Shown: in pieces, positions 56,297 to 64,000 of the stretch
How the letters are laid out: every line of letters starts with the position of its first letter
Position numbering within the stretch: position 1 is the first letter of the stretch
DNA from: Xiphydria camelus
Taxonomy: Eukaryota > Arthropoda > Insecta > Hymenoptera > Xiphydriidae
Direction of reading: 5' to 3'
Length of the DNA stretch: 64,000 bases
NCBI GenBank assembly: GCA_963678675.1
Contig: OY783193.1
Span: 6,751,394-6,815,393 of the forward strand
The notes under the pieces: generated by a model
Told to the model about the DNA's origin: nothing
Database searches by the model: none
The model's input: only the letters and a program-made list of their open reading frames with translations
Made by a program: the position numbers and the translations under genes

Positions 56297-57780
56297 CAAA
56301 TTGCGTGATTTAGACGAGTCTCTCTGACGTTAGTTCGCCAATTGCGACAAATGGCGATATTCGCAGTGGCTTCTCAACCCGAACGCACTCCCCGAATCAT
56401 CGGCACGTAGAAAAGAGCTTCCACTGTCGACTCTCCGCGGTACCGTCTTACCGAGGGATCGTGGTTCGTCGACGCGTCGTTATTCGAAAGCTCGTACCGC
56501 GGCGAGACCGAGTTGGAAACTGCAGTAAATCCCGATGAAGATACTCGGCGTCTAATTAAGAGGTCGTAAAGGATGGATGGACGTGGCCGCGACTCTTTAC
56601 GAGAAGCAATTCGTATTAATAAACGAACTTTTAGCTCTCTGATGCACTTATCGCCTGCGTAAAAATAAATAATAATCGTGTACCGTGCACCCCCGGAGGC
56701 ACCCGACGACGGATTACGGTCTTTGATCAACTTCTAACGCCTCCCCCCCCCCCCCCCTCCACCTCTCACCAAGGAAATTAAAATTGTTTGCTGAGCGCGT
56801 GCGATAGTCAGTAATCGAGCGAACATTTATATTTTTTTTATTTCGACATCGAGACGTTCCAGTTGGAACGTTATTCTTGCTTCGCTTAACCGGGAAAATT
56901 TCTGAGTGAAAATTAAAACGTCAATTACGTTGATAATTTGGCTTAACATCGGCGCGAAGATCAAACGCGATAACAACGTTAGCCACGACGTCGTGTGTCG
57001 CAGTTAAAAGTCTTCTCGGGAAAACGCTTATATTTTCGGTATCGCCGGACGCTCAAAGAAAGCCGAGAAGAAATTCGGTAACGATTGACCCAGCTGCGAA
57101 TCCTTGGAACTTTTCATCGCGTTAAAAGTATTATCTCGTCCCGCGTCTTCAAAGGCCTTCGCGCGGCTCGGATTAAACGTTTCGTCCGACACTCGGGTCC
57201 TTTCGAAGTTTAATTGGATGCAGAGGTCTTAGCGCGATGGAATATTGAAACAAAGGTCCCTCGACGAGAGAAATACGGCCAGGCCGGGCTGGGCGGATGA
57301 ATTCGTTCGGTCGGGGGGTTTACTTAAATCATTTTTATCTCCGGAATTCAGGAGTTCCGTGCGCGCGGCTCCGGGCACGGGCGAAAGCAAGCGCGGACGA
57401 GCGAGGCGAGGGTCGACAACGGCGCGCACCCCCCCGACGGGTCGGAATAACTTGATATTACAAATCCGGCAATCTGCTTGAGTAAATCCGCCGGCTGCGG
57501 ATTCGGTCTACAGCGGTGGTGGCGGCGGCGGTGCTCCCGTTTGAAATATACCGGCGTTAATAAACTAGTTGGATCGTCGAGCGAGCACGTGCTCATTTGG
57601 GGAAATCACTTTTATGCGTATAAAAACAGGCGTCGCTTCGCATTGAACTTTTTGAGAATTAACGTGGAGCGAAATACATCTGCCTGCTTATCTCAGCTGT
57701 CTGGATATAATCGAGACGAGCAATTCTGGCATCGCGGATTCTATCACTCATGACTCATGACTTTTTAATGTATAATTTGT
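56297..57780. other. No gene; poly-C run inside
   Basis: A 15-base C run lies at 56743-56757. CpG-rich at 56390-56740 and 57100-57560. The frames of 66-118 codons match nothing. Confidence 0.4.
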
Positions 57781-57781
57781 A

Positions 57782-58001
57782 CCCTGAGAAAAAATTTGCT
57801 TGATCGAAATAAACATGCTTTTGGATAGTCCTAAGTGCACATTTATTCGATTCGAATGAACATCGATTTGATTCAAATAATGTTGAATTGAATCAATCAT
57901 TATATTGGTTCAATTGATATTCATTCCAATCGAATAAATATGCTCTTAGGACTATTCAAAAATACGTTTATTTCGATCAAGCAAATTTTGTGTTTTCAGT
58001 G
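57782..58001 (+). mobile_element. C2: family C MITE
   Basis: TA then CCCTGAGAAAAAATTTGCTT; right AAGCAAATTTTGTGTTTTCAGTG (with TA at 58002-58003). Arms GGATAGTCCTAAGTGCACAT and ATGCTCTTAGGACTATTC pair; centre TTGAATTGAATCAATCA. Best-preserved C copy. Confidence 0.9.
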
Positions 58002-58008
58002 TAAATAT

Positions 58009-58041
58009 ACTGTCATTTTAATCGAGTTATTTTTCTTAGTG
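58009..58041 (+). mobile_element. Family D right-end fragment next to C2
   Basis: ACTGTCATTTTAATCGAGTT then ATTTTTCTTAGTG and TA, as in the D1/D3 right ends. It begins eight bases after C2 ends, so C2 may have landed in and truncated a D element. Confidence 0.65.
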
Positions 58042-58067
58042 TAGAAGCACGGTATTTGCTCGCACTG

Positions 58068-58320
58068 CACCCAAGGAAAAGGTCTAGTTGAATACAAATC
58101 TAATAAAGCAATTTATTTGAGATGAATAGGAATTTATTCACATTGAACAAAAGTCTATTTAAAGAAAATTAATATTCTACTAGGTTCGTACTCGACTAAG
58201 ACGATATACAAAACATTTATTTAACTCAAATAGACTTTCTTTCGATGTAACTAAATTTCTATTTATTTCAAATAAATTTTTCCGTTAAGTTCGTATTCAA
58301 CTAAACCTTTTCCCTCAGTG
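58068..58320. mobile_element. N: TA-type MITE
   Basis: Left CACCCAAGGAAAAGGTCTAG, right CTAAACCTTTTCCCTCAGTG; GTTGAATAC/GTATTCAAC and TATTTGAGATGAATAG/CTATTTATTTCAAATA pair. Single copy here. Confidence 0.8.
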
Positions 58321-58321
58321 T

Positions 58322-58568
58322 GTCAGAAAAATGACCTGGTCAATTTAATCGAAATCCTGGACGCCACGATCAAATCGTTTGGTGATATATGGATCCTCCA
58401 TCTTTTTGGTTAAACTGGTTAGAATAACTAGATATGTAGTTAAAAGAACTACAACGTGTAGTTAGACTAACTAAAAATTTGGTTAAACTTAACATTATTT
58501 TGGTTAGAATAACTAAATTTATTGAATCAGATTCATCTAATCGTTTTAACCAAATTATTTTTCTCGAT
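58322..58568 (+). mobile_element. D3: family D MITE
   Basis: Left GTCAGAAAAATGACCTGGTC, then AATCGAAATCCTGGACGCCA; right TCGTTTTAACCAAATTATTT then TTCTCGATA. It directly abuts N. Same orientation as D1. Confidence 0.8.
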
Positions 58569-59215
58569 ATAGCATCCCGGTAGCATGATCAATAAATCCG
58601 CTGGCTGCGAATTTGACGATGATCCCGTCAGAAACACGAGGCATTATTAAACTTTATTAGTCCAATAAACGAATACGTGCTTTCATTCTCCGACATAATT
58701 TTTATATAATAATACACCCACACACACACGCCACGTGCGAAGCTTTCTGGCTGTAGCTATGTACGTTTTATTCGCTCGCCTCGTTCCGCAGAAAAAACCG
58801 CGTCAATTCCGAAGTAACGTCTGAATAACGGTAGACGGCAGAGAGCACACGGTGCGAGTAGGTAATCCCGCGATTTAATCAGCCGCCGCTGCCGCTCGGT
58901 TAATTATGTTGCTCCGACGTTGTCCGCGCATCGTTAGACGCGGCTTTATATCCTTTCGCGTGGCGATTTGCTCTCGCCGAATTTTGCCCGGAGGTTGGAA
59001 AATATTTTTCGGCGGGGGCGGGAGTCGCGATGGGGGCGCATTTTATAGGCCGCCGCGTAAATGAGATCGTTAAAAATATTAGGCGCGTTATTTTTCTCGA
59101 GGAACGCGACGGCTATTTTTCCGGACACTTTCTTTCTCGTGTGATATTGAATATGTACACCAATTTCAAATTTTATTTAAAAATATGACAATTTTGTTTA
59201 GCGAAATACCGTATT
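58569..59215. other. No feature recognised
   Basis: CpG-rich sequence with a short CACACACAC run at about 58720. No element or gene recognised. Confidence 0.4.
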
Positions 59216-59422
59216 CTGATTATTATGCAGTTTATCCAGTGCTAAATAGTTGCTGCGTTGCTGAGAAAAAAAAAGATTAAATTTCATTAAAATTATAACT
59301 TTTACATTAGAATTATCGTTAAGAATTTCTGTATAGCTCACCTAACAATCATAATTTAAATAAAATTTCAATAATTTCTTTCTCAGCAACTGTATAACAT
59401 TGAATAAGTTGCACAATAATCA
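59216..59422. mobile_element. P: palindromic element with GTTGCTGAGAAA inner ends
   Basis: Inner inverted repeat GTTGCTGAGAAA (59257) and TTTCTCAGCAAC (to 59390). Outside it GATTATTATGCAGTTTAT and the inverse GATTATTGTGCAACTTAT still pair, so the element extends further than the sharp inner match. AT-rich, no frame. Confidence 0.65.
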
Positions 59423-60428
59423 AAATTTTACATAGAATATCGTTATCAGGTTACTCTCTACATAAATTCGAACGTTTTTTATAAGTTCCCATTTAAATTA
59501 GGAATCCCAGTAATTACACGAAATAGCCCAAAAAAAGAAACCGAAACGTAGAACGATATAAAGGAACGTTGCCCACATCGCGTCGCTTTTCGCCAAGTAT
59601 CTCCGCGCGCAGCACTCGCCCTGCAGTTTACGGTCGCTCGTGAAGAATTTCCTTGACGAATGCATCCCTTTCTCCGTGCGCGGAGACTCGCTCGCCGCCG
59701 CGAAAACCCTTTCGAGACACGCGAGTCGGTTCTGGTTGGAATAAAGAAATTAGAGTCGCCGTTCGTACCGGAGCGTGTCCCTTACGTGCTTCGTGTCTCC
59801 CGCGCGGGGCAAGTCGCGGAATCCGGAGCGAATTATTCTAGCGCGCGGGCGCACGTAAATAGCTATATAGGACGTTTTACGTTTATCGCGTAGCGGAGCG
59901 TCGACTCCCGACGCCGGAGCTCGCTACGAGGGCCACCTTCCGCGACCTCATTCCCGATGCATCCGTGCCACCGGCGCAAGAAAATCGTGGGACCGAGCCA
60001 ACCGGGTTCCGCGCGCGCTAAAAAGCAGCGACGAAACAAGAAACGATAGTTTCCGTCGAGCCGAGAATACAGCCGCGCACCGGTGCAACCGTCGAGTCAG
60101 CAGTCGTTGTGCTCTCTCGCTGCCGCATTTCCTCCCTCGTTTGGCAACGAATGCGCGCAACCGCACGCGGGCAAAAGCGTCACGGTACGCGACTCGGACG
60201 TCTGATAACTCGCCCGAAATGTCGCGTCCCCGGGCACCGCTCGGCCGGTCAATAATCGGTTTGTCAACGCTTGGAAATCAGCTGGGAAAAATCAGCTTTC
60301 GACGTCCGTAGAGCGGATATTAATAAATACTCCTAAATATGTTATTTCTTTAGATTAGGCATATTTGAGGAGGAGCTATGTTACTGGGACTCACTGTAAA
60401 AATGACTAATCCTTTTTCTCCGTGTAAT
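59423..60428. other. No gene; CpG-rich
   Basis: Frames of 62-77 codons at 59650-60170 without family resemblance. CTAATCCTTTTTCTCCGTGTA at 60407-60427 looks like the right tip of another TIR family with no left end. Confidence 0.4.
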
Positions 60429-60593
60429 TTTTAAATCGTGTTGAAAATGAGCATTTCGATCGTCCGTAGGTATTAGGTACTTCGTCCCCCTCCAATGAAG
60501 TACCTAATACGAACAATAGAAATGCTCATTTTCACCACGATTCCAGAAATATAGATCTAAGATCCGATTCGCCCTGTGATCGGATTCGCCTCG
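60429..60593. mobile_element. I2: family I MITE, outer left arm missing
   Basis: TTAAATCGTGTTGAAAATGA, centre CGTCCCCCTCCAATGAAG, then TCATTTTCACCACGATT and GATCCGATTCGCC match I1. The outer GAGGCGAATC part of the left arm is replaced, and the right tip carries an extra GATCGGATTCGCCTC repeat. Confidence 0.75.
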
Positions 60594-61452
60594 GTCTGTC
60601 ATACCTGACTCTCGCTACGAATTCAACTCCGAGAGGGCGTCAATTTCCACACATGCACGTCGACACCCTTACAACCCACTTGCTACGAATTGATCCCGAG
60701 CGTCGCGAGGATACGTCGTACGAATCTTGATTAGCGTCGCACGGGTCGGGCGCGTATCTTCGTCGGCAGGGGCTATCCCAACAGCTCGTGAATCCGCAAT
60801 GAAGACCTAATAAACCTAATGTATCAGCTACGCGCAGCAGCCGCGCGCTCGAAAGGGTGAATAGACGATATCCGAGGGGCCCCTCGCATGAACGACGCGT
60901 GTTTCGCGCGCGGATCTTCAGCTGCCGGCGTTAAGTAAGGGCCGTCGGGTGGGACGAGGACGCGGAGCGGGAGGGGTGCTGGCTCGGTGGTTCGGTGAAG
61001 TTATTTAGCAGAGGCGTTGTTCTGGCTCGCGCACTATGTGGGTCGCCACCGGCTTAGTACCGTGGGTAAGCCTCATGAAACATGAGTACCTACTGGGATG
61101 ACGCCGCTAACTCCTTTATGGAGATGGAAGCTTATGCATGAATTGTGAGGATAGGTGGATTCTCCTCGACCGACGCATCTCGGCACCAGTAGTGTTCTTT
61201 AAGCCGCGTTCCGCGCGATTCGGCGTCAGTAGTGCACGCGTAGTTGTGGAAAACTTAAAGAAAGGGGGATGGATTCCTCTTACGTCATCGAGATGTGCTT
61301 TGCGTCGTCGTCCATGCAGGGGAAAAAAGAAATGCATGAATTAGAGTTTGACTAGCATTAAAATACGATTACGCCCAGGAAGCTATATAGAATCGCACAG
61401 TAATTAGGTGTTATTTTCCTGGGGAATCGATACAAATTCCTACGGAAATAAA
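60594..61452. other. No feature recognised
   Basis: CpG-rich to about 61330; small frames on both strands at 61116-61344, no family resemblance. Confidence 0.4.
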
Positions 61453-61574
61453 TGAGGAGCATAGTTCCAAAACTCATTTAGTCCATTCGCAGTTTGTCTT
61501 ATAATCGCTAAACTATTAGCAATTATAGGACAAACTGCGAATGGACTAAACGAGTTTTGGAACTGTGCTCCTCA
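61453..61574. mobile_element. 122-bp hairpin element
   Basis: Arms of 57 nt starting TGAGGAGCATAGTTCCAAAA pair with about four mismatches around an 8-nt loop (AAACTATT). The flanks AATA/AATA could be a short target duplication. Single copy here. Confidence 0.85.
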
Positions 61575-61584
61575 AATAATGTAT

Positions 61585-61720
61585 CTGGTTAAACTAGTAT
61601 TTGGTACAGTTGTAAATAGTAAATAGAAATGTGTCTTCTGTACAAGTTCTTGAAAATGAGCTCGAATCTTAGCACTACTGGATAAAGCAGAAAAAACTGT
61701 TGGTTTCTTTTTTTGCGTGT
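61585..61720. mobile_element. L2: partial family L MITE
   Basis: GTACAAGTTCTTGAAAATGA and GCTCGAATCTTAGCACTACT match the inner right arm of L1, then an AAAAAACTG...TTTTTGCGTGTA tip. The left portion is missing, possibly displaced by the hairpin just upstream. Confidence 0.65.
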
Positions 61721-61722
61721 AA

Positions 61723-61935
61723 GAGGCTAAACTTACTCGTCAAGAAGAAAACAATTCAGGGACTATTATCTCATTATCTATGTGCTTTTGTGTGGCTGGC
61801 ATTTATATAATACTTTCTTGATGATTACATTTTTATCCACTATAAAGTCTTACATCGATATATATAGGCCAAAAGCTCATAAATAATTAGATAATAATGA
61901 TTAAAATTTCTTTCCTGGCGAGTATGTTTAGCCTC
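61723..61935. mobile_element. K2: family K palindromic MITE
   Basis: Tips GAGGCTAAACTTACTCG and GAGTATGTTTAGCCTC. ACTATTATCTCATTATCTAT and AATTAGATAATAATGAT pair. Aligns with K1. It begins right after the L2 tip. Confidence 0.8.
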
Positions 61936-62055
61936 ATCGTAGGTACACAGCAGTTCCCGGAAACACTTAATATTCCTTAGTTTTTATTCAATCCTCACAA
62001 ATATCTAAACCTCGCGCGATAGTGCAATTTTTATTTCAAATTTTGATGCGTTTCT

Positions 62056-62207
62056 TTTTTATTTTTTGTCACTCAGTGTCAAATACTCGGTTTCATGATC
62101 GTCCTCGATGCATGTGAAATCATCTTTCACACACCAATTCGTGAAAAGTTGCGCAGTGCGTGAAATCGTCAACCTCGTATTTGACACTTAGTGACAAAAA
62201 ATAAAAT
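62056..62207. mobile_element. Q1: palindromic element
   Basis: ATTTTTTGTCACTCAGTGTC on the left and GACACTTAGTGACAAAAAAT on the right are inverted. The inner part repeats GTGAAATCATC / GTGAAATCGTC and GTGTGTGAAAG-type motifs. It adjoins Q2. Confidence 0.7.
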
Positions 62208-62319
62208 TCGTTATTCGGTTGTTTCGCGCCGTTCTAACGAGTGTGATTGCCGTACTCGCTTCGCTCGTGCGGCAAACTTCACACTCGTTAAAAACAGCGC
62301 TTCACGCCCTAATAACGAA
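62207..62319. repeat. Q2: GC-rich hairpin
   Basis: Core stem TAACGAGTGTGA / TCACACTCGTTA (62235-62290) continues through TTGCCGTAC/GTGCGGCAA to a loop around TCGCTTCGCTC. Outer TTCGTTATT and AATAACGAA also pair. It may be the tip or centre of the same composite element as Q1. Confidence 0.7.
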
Positions 62320-63521
62320 AATAACTATTTCTTCTTTTCTCTAATACCCTAGTATATGGAATCAAAATATAATGTGCCAGTAATACAATAAAAGGTACAG
62401 GATTAGTTTTAGTAGCTGGGAATCAGCATTCTAACAACGAAACGAAATATTTTATTAAACAGTTAATAAATAGCGGAATAGTTAAGGTACCACCTCGGAG
62501 TAGCCCCGATTTACGATATTCTTAGCCAGCAAAAGAGCGCGATCTCGATTCTTCTGAGGGCTTGAATTAAATGGAAAAATAAGGCCCGAAGAGACGAGCG
62601 AAGTGAGGCATTGCGAAATATTAAGCGCTCGACGCATCGAGAGAGTACTCTGCCTACTTTGAAAATAAAATTCCTCGAGGGAGAGCGAGCGTGCGATACG
62701 GAGGGTGCGTAGGCGGGCGCGATGCGATGCTCTCGTTTGAAATGATTAAACTTCGGAGATCGTCTCCCACACACACACACACATATACGTATATATTTTT
62801 CTATAAGTACACGACGAGTTCACCTCGGCCACGCGAATTCGCACGGTTCGAAAGAAAAATCCCCGACGGAGGAATGTTTCGGCCGTGGCGCTATCGCGCG
62901 TCGCATCTCTTCGGAAGCGACGTATAGAGGAAATAAACCCTCCTCGTATATCCCGCGATATCTGATGCCCCTTTCACTCCACGCCCCATACCGAAGACCG
63001 TTGAAAAGTGCGCTGCTAGCCGCTTATATATATGTATATCCGAGGCCCTCTTCACCAGTGCGCGACGGTACTCTTCTCGCGCGCCACCCTCCTCGATCTC
63101 CTCCGGCGAAGATATTTATATCGCTTTTCCCTTAATTGCCTTGTAAACGGAGTCGCGCGCGTTCTATATATATATTCGTCCGCGACGTTATCACGGAGGA
63201 GTCGTCGAGTTGTCCTTCTTCCCCCGCGAAACTAATGGACCAGGGCACGTGAAGAGCGAGCAGGGAAAAAGTTTCATCCGACGTTCCTATTGCAACGGAG
63301 GAGAAACCTCTTCTGGTTGCGGATTTCTCCATTCCGCGGAAAATAATTTTCTCGAGGAGGAAGGAGCGGGTTGTGTAAGCGATTTTTTAATTAATCTTGC
63401 GCGCCCTGATTTATTGGGGAGCTTTTAGTGGGAGCTTCAATTTACCGGACGATTTATTTCAATTAGAAATACAGAAAGCTATATAGAGGATATACATAAG
63501 GAAGTAGGTAACCAATATATA
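62320..63521. other. No gene; CA tract inside
   Basis: ATTTTATTAAACAGTTAATAAA at about 62451 resembles the inner arm of family G. A short (CA)n run lies at 62768-62782. CpG-rich from 62700 to 63400 with frames of 66-89 codons that match nothing. Confidence 0.4.
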
Positions 63522-63864
63522 ATGAGAAAAAAAATTTACTTCAGTTATATATAATTAAACGTGTGTTTGAATAGTTCTAAGAGTACATTTAAATCGATTT
63601 GAACGAATATCGATTGGAGCTTATACCCAAGCAACCTATTTTAGTCAAAATAATGTCACTCATTAAATAACGTTATTTCGACAAAAAAAATGACGTCATT
63701 TAGTGAGTGACATTATTTTGTCTAAAATGTATTATTTATGTAAATAAAACTGATTTAATTGAATATTATTTGGATTAAATCGGTATTCATTCGAATCGAA
63801 CAAATGTATTCTTAAGACTGCTCAAAAACACAGTTACTTCAACGAAGCAAATTTGTCCTCAGTG
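63522..63864 (+). mobile_element. C3: family C MITE with a nested hairpin
   Basis: Left ATGAGAAAAAAAATTTACTT, right AAGCAAATTTGTCCTCAGTG then TA (63865-63866). GAATAGTTCTAAGAGTACAT and ATGTATTCTTAAGACTGCTC pair. It is about 120 bp longer than C2 because of the insert in its centre. Confidence 0.85.
63638..63728. mobile_element. 91-bp hairpin inside C3
   Basis: ATTTTAGTCAAAATAATGTC on the left and GACATTATTTTGTCTAAAAT on the right are inverted; arms run about 36 nt (to ACGTTATT / TGACGT) around a short A-rich loop. C1 and C2 lack it. Confidence 0.8.
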
Positions 63865-64000
63865 TACTATAATAGTACTAACGAAGGACCGATCAGGTCG
63901 TCCCCGCTCCAACGACGACGAGGTCCCCGCGACAGATTTTACGATCTCGCAAAATTACGAGGAACGCGCGATCTACGTCGATCACGCGCGAGGGCTGCGC

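Noticed and set aside
1..64000. tRNA, rRNA, known microRNA and CRISPR features
   Set aside because: I looked for B-box-like GGTTCGANTCC contexts, rRNA core motifs, several well-known insect microRNA seeds and regularly spaced repeats and saw none. The direct repeats present have MITE or microsatellite structure.

Overview
This is 64 kb of animal nuclear DNA with no recognisable intact gene. GC-rich, CpG-rich blocks alternate with AT-rich blocks. Every open frame is short (the longest is 163 codons), and none matches a protein family except a broken DDE transposase of an insect IS630/Tc1-mariner type. The transposase remnant, the base composition and the many short inverted-repeat elements suggest an insect, probably a hymenopteran such as an ant. 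That is an inference; nothing here identifies the species. The window is probably intergenic sequence or part of a very long intron.

What the sequence does hold is a dense population of non-autonomous DNA transposons (MITEs), many occurring as two or more diverged copies within the window. I give them working letters. (1) A large group flanked by TA has termini close to CACTGAGAAAAA / TTTTTCTCAGTG but unrelated interiors: families A (3 copies), C (3), D (3 plus 2 terminal fragments), E (2), F (3), G (6) and single elements H, N, O, R, W and W2. (2) A TTAA-flanked piggyBac-like family, PB, with CCCTCC...GAGGG ends has four copies: one cut by the window start, one with an internal tandem duplication, one lacking its left tip, and one shrunk to 193 bp. 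(3) Other paired palindromic families are I, J, K, L and M. (4) Single fold-back elements are S, T, U, V, X, Y, P, Q1 and Q2, plus nested hairpins at 20.9, 27.9, 61.5 and 63.7 kb. (5) An 814-bp mariner-type element (25910-26723) carries inverted, broken transposase pieces and is itself interrupted by a 233-bp element (Z).

Region by region: 0-8 kb has PB1 with C1 nested, direct repeats R2a, R1a and R1b, A1, a diverged tandem pair, J1 and S. 8-10.2 kb is GC-rich with a local duplication whose reading frame is partly kept, and a weak exon candidate. 11-21 kb has D2 with Y, G1, A2, R plus a tandem repeat, I1, G2, G3 and F1 with a nested hairpin. 22-27.3 kb has U, T, PB2, and R2b split by the mariner-type element. 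27.9-32.4 kb has the near-perfect hairpin, D1, K1, O, F2 and G5 with V. 32-44 kb is sparser (PB3, F3, a Z-DNA-type palindrome, W/W2, PB4). 44-56.3 kb has G6 with H, A3, J2, M2, E1, M1, X, E2 and L1. 57.8-64 kb has the cluster C2, D fragment, N, D3, then P, I2, hairpin, L2, K2, Q1, Q2 and C3 with a hairpin.

No gene pathway can be described. The biology visible here is layered transposon insertion, in which older copies serve as dated landing sites for younger ones. All alignments were made by eye; copy limits are good to a few bases where TA or TTAA flanks are visible and to tens of bases otherwise.
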